Of a DNA stretch of 64,000 nucleotides, positions 17,173-26,142 are shown in pieces. A program made the translations under genes and the position numbers. The DNA lies in NCBI GenBank assembly GCA_905202215.1, contig CAJKRG010000002.1, positions 62,001 to 126,000 on the forward strand, given 5' to 3'. The notes beneath the pieces are model-generated. The model was not told where the DNA came from. It did no database searches and was given only the letters and a program-made list of their open reading frames with translations. Source of the stretch: an uncultured Porphyromonadaceae bacterium. Its GTDB lineage: Bacteria > Bacteroidota > Bacteroidia > Bacteroidales > Muribaculaceae. Within the stretch, counting starts at the first letter, position 1. Each line of letters begins with the position of its first letter.

Positions 17173-19314
17173 TCAGCGGACTACGATTCGGACAGTCCTG
17201 TTGCCGGCCGATACGATATATATTCCTTTTGAAAGTGTTACAGAGGTTTCTTCCGAAAGGCCTACGTTACCGCGAGCGGCACAACGGCCGTCAGGGGTGT
17301 AGATATTATAGGATGTATCTGCCGGCGCAGCTATGAAGATTGTATTTCCACTGGCGGTTACGGTTACATTATCGCCGGTTTCCAGTGCGTTGATACCGGA
17401 GAGATCGGCTTCAAGGCGTATGGAATGGATAGCGATGCCGCTTCTGTCGGGCTCGCTGCAAGCATGAAATCCGATGTGGTATATACCTGTTTCGGGAACA
17501 TCTATGTCAATAGTGTGTTCCTCGGGCTGGAGTGAGGTGACTGCGGTTGCCGGTTGAAGAGAGGTTGTCATGGCGGAAACTGCAGGAGCCGATCCCAGAT
17601 AAACTGCCAGAAGCGGCTCGGCTCCCTGATAGTCGGTCAGCGATTCGTATACGAGTTTATATCTGCAGTCTTTCTCAAGGCGGAACGGAGGAGTGATCAG
17701 CCAGTCGTCGGCACCGTCACTTGACGAGTAGGGCATGCATACGGTCGGAATAAGTTCGTCGGTGTCTTCGATATAGAAGTCGGGTTCATGATACCACTCT
17801 ATTTTGTCTCCGGCGACATCGATACGTGTAAAGTCGTTCAGTGAGCTTTCATCTTCGAAGGTCGCTTTATACGGAATCTTGGCGGAACCGAGACGCCATA
17901 CATTTGAGGACACAGGCATACGCGATGTGCCGTCGTAGATCATAGTCACGTCGTAACTATATGCGATAACACCTTCCGGCACCGTAATTGGTTCGGTGTA
18001 TGCTGTTGCGGTGTAGTTTTCAGCGACGGTCACATTTCCCGGCTGTCGGACTACTTTGTAGGTTATTTTTTCGGGATCGAAGTATCCGCCGTTCTCGCTT
18101 TCGCAGGGAGCTTCCCAGCTGAGCATGAATTTTCCGTCGGCATAGCTCAGAGCCGGTGTCGTAATATTTTGGGGCATGTCGGGGCCGATCCATAGCTGAG
18201 TCTTGGTTTTTGGGCTGTGGCCTGCTGCATTGGTAAGCCGGAGTTCGATTTTGTAGAAAGCACCTTCACCGACCGACGCCCGAACCGAAACTTTCTCACC
18301 GTAGGTCGCAGAGCCTTGGGCGAGGAGAGAACCATTCGCTCTCACGAGATATTTCACGGAGCCGGTTGCCGGATTTCCGTCGAAAGTCGTTGCCGGTACG
18401 GTGAAACTGACTGTGCCGCTGAGCGATCCGTCGGGAAAATCGAGGACGAGGTCTGTCACCTGTGCCGGAGCGTCGTCGGCAGCTGCCGCGCCGGGTATGT
18501 ACATGCCTCCAAGAGCCTCACCGTCTTCAAATTCATAGAGGTGAGTGGCTGTGGCGTTTGTAATGTCTACGGCATATAGATGGCTCTCGTTCAGTTCATA
18601 ATCTATCCATGGATCGTCGCTTTCCCTGCTGTTGGTCACTACGACGTAGAAAATGCCTGTCTGGGTGTCGATCGCGCCGGTCGAGCGTCGTGTTGCCGAA
18701 AAACCGAGATTGCCGAGTTTTTCGGTCTTGCCATATATTTTATCTACAGACAGAAGATTGCCTGCCATGTCGATGGCATAGAGATTGCCGTTTTTATCGG
18801 TAGCGCATGCTATCCACGGAGTTTCGATGTCGGCGATCCTGAATACTTCGCCTGTGGCTACATCGATGGTTCCGAAAACCATCTTGTCGCCGTCGCCGTT
18901 GAAACAACCGAAAACTTTGGCTGTCATCGGATCATATGTGAGATCGGTCGCGACGGCATTTTCAAAGCCGTCGGTAAGGCTTGTGGTTATTGTCCAGTCA
19001 TCGGGATCGACTATATAGTGTGTAACTTCCACCCAATATCCGTAATCGAATTCCTGAGTGCAGAAATAGAAATCGTCGGTCATCGCACCGCCGCCGCTGG
19101 CGTCGATATAAGGATCCTGCATTACAAGCTGACGGTCATATCTGTCGGCTCGGAATCGATACATACCCACTTCGTCGAAATTATGCTCTTTCCATGAATT
19201 GGTGCTGTAGACCGATGCGAAAATTTCGGGAGAGTAGTCATCGGCAGGTGTAGCGCCCTGTGATAAGAAGAAAAATCCTGATGTCAAAAAGACGGCAAAA
19301 AGTCGTTTTATCAT
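17173..19314 (-). CDS. Secreted T9SS cargo-like protein with fibronectin-III-like domains
   Basis: A 713-residue secreted protein. A signal peptide (MIKRLFAVFLTSGFFFLSQGA) is followed by a region of about 250 residues with repeated aspartate-rich beta-propeller-like strands, two or more fibronectin-III-like modules (about 270-470), a jelly-roll-like region with a YHIGFHACSEPD pattern, and a C-terminus of about 70 residues ending in KGIYIVSAGNRTVRIVVR. That ending is the type A sorting domain recognised by the type IX secretion system. The open frame extends to 19368, but the ATG at 19314 starts the signal peptide and lies downstream of a good promoter. The exact function is unknown; surface adhesion or polysaccharide binding are possibilities only. 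Confidence 0.8.
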   Translation of the reverse strand: MIKRLFAVFLTSGFFFLSQGATPADDYSPEIFASVYSTNSWKEHNFDEVGMYRFRADRYDRQLVMQDPYIDASGGGAMTDDFYFCTQEFDYGYWVEVTHYIVDPDDWTITTSLTDGFENAVATDLTYDPMTAKVFGCFNGDGDKMVFGTIDVATGEVFRIADIETPWIACATDKNGNLYAIDMAGNLLSVDKIYGKTEKLGNLGFSATRRSTGAIDTQTGIFYVVVTNSRESDDPWIDYELNESHLYAVDITNATATHLYEFEDGEALGGMYIPGAAAADDAPAQVTDLVLDFPDGSLSGTVSFTVPATTFDGNPATGSVKYLVRANGSLLAQGSATYGEKVSVRASVGEGAFYKIELRLTNAAGHSPKTKTQLWIGPDMPQNITTPALSYADGKFMLSWEAPCESENGGYFDPEKITYKVVRQPGNVTVAENYTATAYTEPITVPEGVIAYSYDVTMIYDGTSRMPVSSNVWRLGSAKIPYKATFEDESSLNDFTRIDVAGDKIEWYHEPDFYIEDTDELIPTVCMPYSSSDGADDWLITPPFRLEKDCRYKLVYESLTDYQGAEPLLAVYLGSAPAVSAMTTSLQPATAVTSLQPEEHTIDIDVPETGIYHIGFHACSEPDRSGIAIHSIRLEADLSGINALETGDNVTVTASGNTIFIAAPADTSYNIYTPDGRCAARGNVGLSEETSVTLSKGIYIVSAGNRTVRIVVR

Positions 19315-19343
19315 TCGTAATTGGTTAATGATTGATTTCGCCA

Positions 19344-19375
19344 CAAAAATACTGATAAAAGACAGCATTTACAAA
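19344..19375 (-). promoter_or_regulatory. Promoter of the T9SS cargo gene
   Basis: On the minus strand TTTG (19375-19372), 20 nt, TATTTTTG (19351-19344). It starts directly after the msrAB terminator hairpin and lies 29 nt before the ATG at 19314. Confidence 0.75.
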
Positions 19376-19376
19376 T

Positions 19377-19416
19377 CAGGAGCAGGACACGGTATCTCTG
19401 CGTTGTCCTGCTCCTG
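19377..19416 (-). terminator. Hairpin terminator after msrAB
   Basis: A perfect 13-bp stem, CAGGAGCAGGACA (19377-19389) with its complement at 19404-19416. It begins immediately after the msrAB stop. The T tract on the minus strand is weak (TGATTTGT). Confidence 0.65.
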
Positions 19417-19417
19417 T

Positions 19418-20362
19418 TTATTTTACAAGCGGAATATAGCGTCCATAGCCTTCGGCTTCCATATTCTCCAGCGGAATGAAACGCAGAGAGGCGGAATTAA
19501 TACAATAGCGGAGACCTCCGCTGTCGACCGGCCCGTCGGGAAATACATGGCCGAGGTGTGCTCCCGATGACGAAGATTTTACTTCGGTCCGTATGCGCCC
19601 GTAAGACGTATCGAGACTTTCGTCTATCAGACTGTCGTCGATAGGACGGGTGAATGCCGGCCAGCCACAGCCCGAATCATATTTGTCGGTGGAAAGGAAG
19701 AGTGGAGTACCGTCGGTGATGTCTACATATATTCCTTTGCGGAATTCGTGATCGTACTCGTTGGTGAAAGGGCGCTCGGTGGCGGCGTTCTGTGTCACTT
19801 CCCACTGGAGAGGTGTCAGTCGTTTCCTTAACTCGGCTTTATCGATCTTTGTGGGGCGGCCGACAAGATTTTTCGCTTCCTTGAAGAGGATCGGATTCAC
19901 ATGACAATAGCCTCCCGGATTTTTATACAGATAATCCTGATGATAGTCTTCGGCCGGATAGAAATTTTTCAGAGGCAGGCATTCGATGGCGAGTGGCTCG
20001 GAGTAGCGTCGCTGGAGCGTGGCGAGATCGGTTTCTATCACCGGGAGATCCGCCGGATCGGTGTAATATATTCCGGTGCGGTATTGGGTACCCTGGTCAC
20101 CGCCCTGCCGGTTGATGGAGAGAGGATCGATGCTCCTGAAGTATAATTGAAGAAGATCGGTCAGGCCTACGCTGTCAGGGTCATAATCTATTTTCACTGT
20201 TTCTGCGGCGCCGGTGTGCCCGGTACACACCTGTTCATATGTCGGATTGGCCACAGAGCTGTTTGCATATCCGGCCACGGCGGCATCTACGCCCGGCACG
20301 AGCGAAAAGAGGTGGGCGGTACCCCAGAAGCATCCGCCCGCGAGATATATCGTTTTAAGCAT
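19418..20362 (-). CDS. msrAB: Bifunctional methionine sulfoxide reductase A/B
   Basis: The 314-residue fusion repairs both methionine-S- and methionine-R-sulfoxide. The MsrA domain comes first, with catalytic Cys11 in GGCFWG and the YHQDYL motif. The MsrB domain follows from about residue 175, with SGCGWPAF, HLGHVFPDGP and the catalytic cysteine in RYCINSASLRF. The CxxC zinc-site pair of many MsrB proteins is absent (the segment reads FRKGIYVDIT), as is common in fused forms. No signal peptide is evident, so it is probably cytoplasmic. It is divergent from the next gene, with a shared intergenic promoter region. Confidence 0.95.
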   Translation of the reverse strand: MLKTIYLAGGCFWGTAHLFSLVPGVDAAVAGYANSSVANPTYEQVCTGHTGAAETVKIDYDPDSVGLTDLLQLYFRSIDPLSINRQGGDQGTQYRTGIYYTDPADLPVIETDLATLQRRYSEPLAIECLPLKNFYPAEDYHQDYLYKNPGGYCHVNPILFKEAKNLVGRPTKIDKAELRKRLTPLQWEVTQNAATERPFTNEYDHEFRKGIYVDITDGTPLFLSTDKYDSGCGWPAFTRPIDDSLIDESLDTSYGRIRTEVKSSSSGAHLGHVFPDGPVDSGGLRYCINSASLRFIPLENMEAEGYGRYIPLVK

Positions 20363-20387
20363 GATTTGTTTTTTCTTTATTAACGCT

Positions 20388-20395
20388 CAAAGATA
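20388..20395 (-). promoter_or_regulatory. -7 box of msrAB
   Basis: Minus-strand TATCTTTG, 25 nt before the msrAB ATG. No convincing -33 TTTG at 19-21 nt. Confidence 0.5.
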
Positions 20396-20427
20396 ATCAA
20401 ATAGTTTTTCAGTTGATTAAAAAAGAC

Positions 20428-20435
20428 TAATTTTG
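20428..20435 (+). promoter_or_regulatory. -7 box of the unknown 530-residue gene
   Basis: TAATTTTG, 23 nt before the ATG at 20459, back to back with the msrAB promoter. Confidence 0.5.
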
Positions 20436-20458
20436 TAAATATTATCTCAGTCGTACAA

Positions 20459-22051
20459 ATGACAAAAAACAAGAAAACTATCCCCAAGCCTATAAAACGC
20501 TCGTTGATAACGATAAGCGAATTTCGCTCTAGACATTATCGCAACAGTGCATTCAATACTGATATGTATTATATCGGAGTGGCAAACCGTCTATATCCCT
20601 TTTTGACCAAGATGATAGGAAAGGATGACAAACGTTTTGAAGATTCCGTTGTCAGGGAGCTTACGCTTAATCTCGTATGTTATCTTGAAGATCTTGTATC
20701 ACAGGCCGGTGTCTGGGAGGCATTTGTTTCTTTGCATTTGAAAAAATATGGACGCGAGATGCCGTTTTATGATACGGACGATGAGTTCTATAGCCGTGAA
20801 TTTCCATGTATTCAAGCGGTCCGTTTCATCGTATGGATGACGCTTAATGCAAATTCGAGTGATACGTTTCTGAATCCGGACAATCCATTCATGCATATGA
20901 TGTCATTAGGAGTTTTGCCTATGCTGATTGAGGCATATGATAATGCTCCTGACACTCCTTCCCGACCGGCTCTTGTGCCGGAAGAAAAAATGGGAGTCCC
21001 GTTATTCTATCAGATCCGTAATATGTGTCATTGGCTGTGTACCGGTTGCTATCTGACCCGTATTCACGATACTGAATTGATCTCTGAACTGCTTAACCCA
21101 CTTTCAGAAAAATTCTTTAATGGAGATTCCGGAAAGGATGATTATCTTAAGGAAGCATATATATCGTTTAACGCCAAAATCGGTCCGTTGGCACTCTGTG
21201 CACAGGAATGGCTTGCCGAGATAGTCAATATTTATCATGAAGAAGAGGAGAAAGAGTTCATACCCCTGCTTCGTGAACTGACATCATTGCCATATTCCAT
21301 ATATAGCTATAAAGAGCTGAGAAAAGAAGGAGCTGTTTTGCTCGCCCTGGACGGAAGCGAGATGGAACTCTCGGCTTTTACTATGCCGGATTGCAGAATG
21401 CCTGCTGAATTGAGCGAAAATGAAAGTGCCTTGATGTCTCTTGTATATTTCGGTGGCAAATGGATGATGAATGGCATTGCAGCACAAGGTCTTCCGAGAG
21501 ATTTATATGCAAATGCACGGCGGAATTTGATAAAAAATATCGATAATCGGAAACAGACATTCAAATCCCTTCTCGGCTTCATGAAAAAAAGGATAGGCGT
21601 CTGTGCGGGGTATGAAGCATATCTTGATATGTTTCCGGGTATAGACCGCAAACGTTTCATGAATGTACCCGACGATATCAGAACAGCGGATAACTTGCTT
21701 TACTTTCTTAATGATGATTCTGTCGTGACTCTTCTTCCCGAGTGGGGGCGATGTGTCAAAATACGGGGAAATAAATTCTATGATAAAAAAGAAAGCGAAG
21801 ATGATGGTATTTGTCTGATATTGGATCATGATCTTACCACACCGGAGATGCGTGAATGTCTTATCGACAAGAATCTTGTGCCGGATGCGGCTCTCAATTC
21901 CATGGACTCGGTAAAGGCTGGCAAAAAGCTTTTTCAGGATAATATCCGTTTTTTGAATGATTATACAGATCGTGACACTATACTCGTTTTTTCAAACGAC
22001 ATGTTTCTTGGTGACGATCAGAAAAATAATTTAAATGAGACAGACGCTTAA
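20459..22051 (+). CDS. Unknown protein, 530 residues, AT-rich gene
   Basis: I do not recognise this protein with confidence. The N-terminus is basic (MTKNKKTIPKPIKR), followed by a helical region with TDMYYIGVANRLYPFL; that phrase recalls the start of the Bacteroidales DUF3843 family, but the protein is longer than I would expect for it. There is no signal peptide or clear membrane segment, so it is probably cytoplasmic. The acidic C-terminal third contains an LDHDLTTPEMREC segment. Sampled lines of the gene have about 42% G+C against about 58% in a sampled line of the next gene, suggesting a different origin or low expression. Its end overlaps the mutarotase-like gene by 17 bp. Confidence 0.8.
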   Translation: MTKNKKTIPKPIKRSLITISEFRSRHYRNSAFNTDMYYIGVANRLYPFLTKMIGKDDKRFEDSVVRELTLNLVCYLEDLVSQAGVWEAFVSLHLKKYGREMPFYDTDDEFYSREFPCIQAVRFIVWMTLNANSSDTFLNPDNPFMHMMSLGVLPMLIEAYDNAPDTPSRPALVPEEKMGVPLFYQIRNMCHWLCTGCYLTRIHDTELISELLNPLSEKFFNGDSGKDDYLKEAYISFNAKIGPLALCAQEWLAEIVNIYHEEEEKEFIPLLRELTSLPYSIYSYKELRKEGAVLLALDGSEMELSAFTMPDCRMPAELSENESALMSLVYFGGKWMMNGIAAQGLPRDLYANARRNLIKNIDNRKQTFKSLLGFMKKRIGVCAGYEAYLDMFPGIDRKRFMNVPDDIRTADNLLYFLNDDSVVTLLPEWGRCVKIRGNKFYDKKESEDDGICLILDHDLTTPEMRECLIDKNLVPDAALNSMDSVKAGKKLFQDNIRFLNDYTDRDTILVFSNDMFLGDDQKNNLNETDA

Positions 22052-22916
22052 GAACGACCTGCTGACGGTCGAGATTGATTCGTTCGGAGCGGAACTCCAG
22101 AGCATAACGAACAATACTACACATTATAATTATCTATGGCACGGCGACAAAACCTACTGGGGACGCCGTTCGCCTGTACTCTTCCCTCTTGTCGGCTCGG
22201 TATGGGGCGGCAAGTACCGTATGGACGGCAAGGAGTACAACCTTGGCCAGCATGGCTTCGCACGTGACCGCGAATTCGAGGTCATCGAAGATTGTCCTGA
22301 CGATGAGGCCTGGTTCCGTCTGGAGTCGGATGACAGCACACTTGAGCTTTATCCGCGATGTTTCCGACTTGAGATCGGCTATCGTCTGCAGGGTGAACGC
22401 CTTACGGTGATGTGGCGTGTCACAAATGTCGATGACAGACCAATGCCCTTCCACATCGGGGCACACCCCGCTTTCAACTATCCTGATTTCAATCCTTCGG
22501 ATGCCGTACATGCATATGTCCTTTTCGATAATCGCAGAATAAACACCCAGCGTATTGCCGAAAAAGGCTGTGTTGGTGAATCCGAACTGGAAGTCGGACT
22601 TGACAGCGAGCATATGTTGCCCCTTACCGGCGAGACTTTCAGCCACAATGCTCTGATTCTTGCCGGGCGTCAGGTGCGTAGGGTCTCGCTGCTTGACAAA
22701 GCGCGCAGACCATATCTTTCACTGTTTTTCGATGCCCCTCTCGTCGGTTTGTGGGCTCCGTCCCCTTCTGCGCCTTTCATGTGCGTGGAACCATGGTGGG
22801 GCCGTTGCGACCGAGTCGGTTTCGAAGGCGATTTCTCCGAGCGGGAATACACCAATATCCTCGCTCCGGGTGAAACGTTCGATGCACAGTATATGATGAT
22901 TTTCGAGGATATCTGA
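22035..22916 (+). CDS. Aldose 1-epimerase family protein (LacX-like)
   Basis: The 293-residue protein has the galactose-mutarotase-like beta-sandwich pattern: WGRRSPVLFPLVG near residue 45, QHGFAR with the first conserved histidine, and HIGAHPAFNYP with the second. Its length and N-terminus match the LacX-like subgroup rather than classical GalM. Members interconvert sugar anomers or act on phosphorylated sugars; the substrate here is unknown. The start lies inside the preceding gene (17-bp overlap), and the next gene begins 4 bp after its stop. Confidence 0.85.
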   Translation: MRQTLKNDLLTVEIDSFGAELQSITNNTTHYNYLWHGDKTYWGRRSPVLFPLVGSVWGGKYRMDGKEYNLGQHGFARDREFEVIEDCPDDEAWFRLESDDSTLELYPRCFRLEIGYRLQGERLTVMWRVTNVDDRPMPFHIGAHPAFNYPDFNPSDAVHAYVLFDNRRINTQRIAEKGCVGESELEVGLDSEHMLPLTGETFSHNALILAGRQVRRVSLLDKARRPYLSLFFDAPLVGLWAPSPSAPFMCVEPWWGRCDRVGFEGDFSEREYTNILAPGETFDAQYMMIFEDI

Positions 22917-22920
22917 AACT

Positions 22921-23892
22921 ATGAGGCGGCTGTTATATCTGCTTTTAGTAGTCGTGGCGACGGCATGTTCCTATTCGGGGGCATATCCGGGACACGGATT
23001 CGACGAGGCCGAAGCGCTGTTGCATAGCGATCCTGCTGCGGCTTTGGAAAAACTTAACGCATATGACCTGACTCGGTTCGATGATTCAGCCGCCATGGCC
23101 CGCTGGGCATTGCTTTATAGCGAGGCTCTTGTAGTCAATAATCTGGCGGCACCGACCGACACTATCGCTGATATAGCAGTCAACTATTATCGGGCGCATG
23201 GAAATGCCGATGAGTTTCACAGGGCTTCCCGGCTTAAGGCGCTGATAAAATCGGGCGACCATCGCGACCGTCTGGCCACAGCTTTATATCTGCAAAAAGA
23301 GAAAGAGTTCATGCTCTATAAAGAGCGTGCGGAGCAGCAATGGTATGTCGCCGGATTCGTTCTGATAGTTGGATTTGCCTTTATAATCATATTGTGGCAG
23401 CGTCAGCGTTTGAAAATCAGAAGACTGGAAAATACAGCTCTGATGAGCGAGGCTTCCGGCCTGCGGGAGGAATGTGAGAATCTTTCGTCGAGACTTGGCG
23501 CTACTTTCCTGAATCGCTTCGGGGTCATCGACGAATTATGTCAGACCTATTATGAATCGCAGGGTGCCGGCACGGAAAAGAAAGCCATTGTCGCCAAGGT
23601 TAGATCTCAGATAGATGCACTGAAAACCGACGAGGGCCTGTTTGCCGAAATGGAGCGGGCCGTCAATGCCTGCCGGAGCGACTTGCTTGTGCTTTTTAAA
23701 GATGAGATGCCGGCGGTGAAGCGCGATGATTACCGTCTGATGGTCTATATTGCCTCGGGACTTTCAAGCCGGACGATAGCCCTTCTTATCGGTGAGAGTA
23801 TCGATGTAGTTTATAAGCGTAAATCGAGGCTCAAGTCAAAGATTTCGGTAGCGGACGCACCTCATTGTGTCCTCTTTCTGTCGGTATTCTGA
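22921..23892 (+). CDS. Membrane-tethered HTH regulator with lipoprotein-like signal
   Basis: The 323-residue protein has a lipoprotein-like signal (Cys16 in VVVATACS), a short helical TPR-like periplasmic region (about 25-130), one membrane segment (about 140-160), a coiled coil (about 163-190), and a C-terminal helical domain with KRDDYRLMVYIASGLSSRTIA and a YKRKSRLKSKI end. That end resembles the LuxR/FixJ-like HTH in a group of Bacteroidales membrane-bound regulators. The likely role is to sense an envelope signal and control transcription from the membrane. The usual larger TPR sensor part is short here. It may regulate the outer-membrane protein gene that follows two hairpins downstream. 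Confidence 0.65.
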   Translation: MRRLLYLLLVVVATACSYSGAYPGHGFDEAEALLHSDPAAALEKLNAYDLTRFDDSAAMARWALLYSEALVVNNLAAPTDTIADIAVNYYRAHGNADEFHRASRLKALIKSGDHRDRLATALYLQKEKEFMLYKERAEQQWYVAGFVLIVGFAFIIILWQRQRLKIRRLENTALMSEASGLREECENLSSRLGATFLNRFGVIDELCQTYYESQGAGTEKKAIVAKVRSQIDALKTDEGLFAEMERAVNACRSDLLVLFKDEMPAVKRDDYRLMVYIASGLSSRTIALLIGESIDVVYKRKSRLKSKISVADAPHCVLFLSVF

Positions 23893-23899
23893 CTATGGT

Positions 23900-23934
23900 C
23901 AGAATATTTGTGCTCTATGGATTGTAATATTCTG
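23900..23934 (+). other. Hairpin 1 between regulator and outer-membrane protein gene
   Basis: CAGAATATT (23900-23908) pairs perfectly with AATATTCTG (23926-23934). It lies just after the regulator stop and before the stronger terminator hairpin. Confidence 0.6.
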
Positions 23935-23944
23935 ATTATTAATC

Positions 23945-23976
23945 CGGTCTGATTCTTGTGGTCAGACCGTTTTTTT
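23945..23976 (+). terminator. Intrinsic terminator before the TonB-plug protein
   Basis: CGGTCTGA (23945-23952) pairs with TCAGACCG (23962-23969) and is followed by seven T (23970-23976). It is the clearest rho-independent terminator shape in this region. Confidence 0.8.
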
Positions 23977-24021
23977 GTGTTTTATGTGTTTTTGGCGGTA
24001 ATTTTGCCTCAAAAAAACGCT

Positions 24022-26094
24022 ATGACACGTTCAATTATTTTTCCGGTTTTATTTCTTTGTGCGGCTGCCGGATTACGCGCCGCCGAGCCTGCCGATTCTC
24101 TGATTCACGAGCTGCAGGAAATAGTCGTAAAAGCCAATCAGCAGGTAACGCGATTGGAAGGTAGTACTCTGGTTTCGACAATCGCCGGGTCGCCGCTTCA
24201 GGATCTCGGAACAGCAGTCGATGTCCTTGCCCAGCTTCCGATGCTCGAGGTGAAGGACAATACCGTCAGCGTCATTGGCCGTACCAATATAGAGATCTAT
24301 ATCGACGGACGCCCGATGCGCGACGAAACAGAGTTACTCAATATGCTGTCGTCAGATCTCAGAAAGGTCGAGCTGATCATGGCGCCCGGAGCCGCATATG
24401 CAAGTACCACCGGAGCTGTGCTGAAAATCACAAGCAGACGAAATTTCATGCATGGGCTGTCGATAACTGACCGTCTGCAGCTCCAGTGTCGGCGCAAGAT
24501 GTCGGAAATGAACTATCTCGATCTCAGTTACCGCACTGGAAACTGGGAGATATTTGCGAACGGCACTGTAAATCGCGATAATTTTGTAATAAAGGGTTCT
24601 ACGGTGAATTTTCTGGAGTATGACCGTCGCCCGACAACAATAGGAAGCAGCCAGCACAATACATATCCGACTACGACAGGAGCCGTGAAAGCCGGTTTCA
24701 ACTATACCGACGATTTGCAGTCGTTCGGAGCGTACTACCGGTTCAATCCAGAACGCGGTGAATTTAACAATACCGGAACGGAGTGGTTCGACAGCGAATC
24801 TCCTCTGGACAGGATAATCGACAGGAATATCCGCGCACACAGCCATCTTGCTTCAGTCTACTATGAAAATAAATTCGGCGGCAGGTATAGGCTCCATTTC
24901 GACGGCGACTTCAAACAGTCGACGGCAGACAATCGTGTCGCCACCACATATCCCCAATCGGAAAATGCTGATGTCAACTCCTCGGATAAACGGACTTCTA
25001 CTTTATGGGCTGCAAAATTATATCTTGATTTTCCCTTATGGAAGGGCGATTTCACAGTCGGGACTCAGGACAGTCATACTGACACACGTCTCGACTATCG
25101 CATGCTTAATTCTCAGGTAGGGCAGTACATACCCTCGGCTGTTACCGATGCGAGGCAGACCTCGGCGGCCTTGTTCGCGTCATGGGCACGAAGCTTCGGC
25201 AGTTTCTCTCTTTCCGCCGGAGCAAGGTACGAGTATGTTGATTACGATTTCAGAACCGACGGTATTCGCGACGAAGACGTCAGTCGGCGCGATCACATGC
25301 TGACGCCCGATCTCTCTTTTTCGTATTCGTTTCGTGAAGATGCACATCTAAGTCTTAGCTATAAGATGGCTACCGTCAAACCTCCGTATTCACAGCTTAC
25401 TGGTTCGTTGAATTATGTGGGTCGGCATGAGATCGAAGGCGGAAATCCTGCTTTGCGCGACGAAAAAATGCACAATATGCAGCTGTTCGGAATGTGGAAA
25501 GACTTTATCGTCCAGGCCGATTTCAACCGCAGCCTTGATACATATGCGTTTGTAAAGCAGGTGTATCCGGCCGACAATCTTCAGCTGTTGCTTCATCCTG
25601 TCAATATCGATATGTCGTTTCTCAGCCTCTATTTCGTGTGGAGCCGCCCGGTGCGTCGGTGGACTCCGAACATCACGGTCGGAATGTACCGGCAGTGGCT
25701 TGTTCTGGACAATATGAAGCATAATCGTCCGATATTTTCATATTATTTCGACAATACCTTCTCTTTGCCCTGCGACTGGACCATAACAGCCAATATAAAC
25801 GGGAGCAGCAGCGGTGACATGCACACCAACCGTTTCGGCACGACATGGTTCACTATGGATGCCTCGGTCGGTAAAAGTTTTCTTGACAAGGCCCTGCAGC
25901 TGAAGGTTTCGGCTACAGATATATTCAATACAGCCAACAACGACTGGACGATGAATACCTGTGGAGTAACTGTCGCCAAGCGACAGAGCTACGACCGGCG
26001 CGGCATCTCGCTTTCTCTGATCTACCGCTTCAATCCACGTAAAAGCAGATACAAAGGCGCCCCTGCATCCGAATCAGAACTCAACCGCCTGTAA
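24022..26094 (+). CDS. TonB-plug outer-membrane beta-barrel protein
   Basis: A 690-residue outer-membrane protein. A signal peptide (MTRSIIFPVLFLCAAAGLRA) is followed by a plug-like domain with LQEIVVKANQ, PMLEVKDNTVSVIGR, IYIDGRPM and LRKVELIMAPGAAYAS, then a barrel of about 550 residues rich in alternating aromatic strands. It fits the OMP_b-brl_3 type. The N-terminal carboxypeptidase-regulatory-like domain that usually precedes the plug in this type is missing, so the mature protein starts almost at the plug. I start at 24022: the frame is open to 23956, but that lies inside the terminator hairpin. The ligand is unknown. Confidence 0.85.
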   Translation: MTRSIIFPVLFLCAAAGLRAAEPADSLIHELQEIVVKANQQVTRLEGSTLVSTIAGSPLQDLGTAVDVLAQLPMLEVKDNTVSVIGRTNIEIYIDGRPMRDETELLNMLSSDLRKVELIMAPGAAYASTTGAVLKITSRRNFMHGLSITDRLQLQCRRKMSEMNYLDLSYRTGNWEIFANGTVNRDNFVIKGSTVNFLEYDRRPTTIGSSQHNTYPTTTGAVKAGFNYTDDLQSFGAYYRFNPERGEFNNTGTEWFDSESPLDRIIDRNIRAHSHLASVYYENKFGGRYRLHFDGDFKQSTADNRVATTYPQSENADVNSSDKRTSTLWAAKLYLDFPLWKGDFTVGTQDSHTDTRLDYRMLNSQVGQYIPSAVTDARQTSAALFASWARSFGSFSLSAGARYEYVDYDFRTDGIRDEDVSRRDHMLTPDLSFSYSFREDAHLSLSYKMATVKPPYSQLTGSLNYVGRHEIEGGNPALRDEKMHNMQLFGMWKDFIVQADFNRSLDTYAFVKQVYPADNLQLLLHPVNIDMSFLSLYFVWSRPVRRWTPNITVGMYRQWLVLDNMKHNRPIFSYYFDNTFSLPCDWTITANINGSSSGDMHTNRFGTTWFTMDASVGKSFLDKALQLKVSATDIFNTANNDWTMNTCGVTVAKRQSYDRRGISLSLIYRFNPRKSRYKGAPASESELNRL

Positions 26095-26142
26095 GAAGCT
26101 GTAGAAGCATAAAATTTCGAGGAAATTTATTATCTTTACGGT

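Noticed and set aside
23956..24021. An upstream start for the outer-membrane protein
   Set aside because: It lies inside the terminator hairpin and T tract; the ATG at 24022 starts a normal signal peptide.
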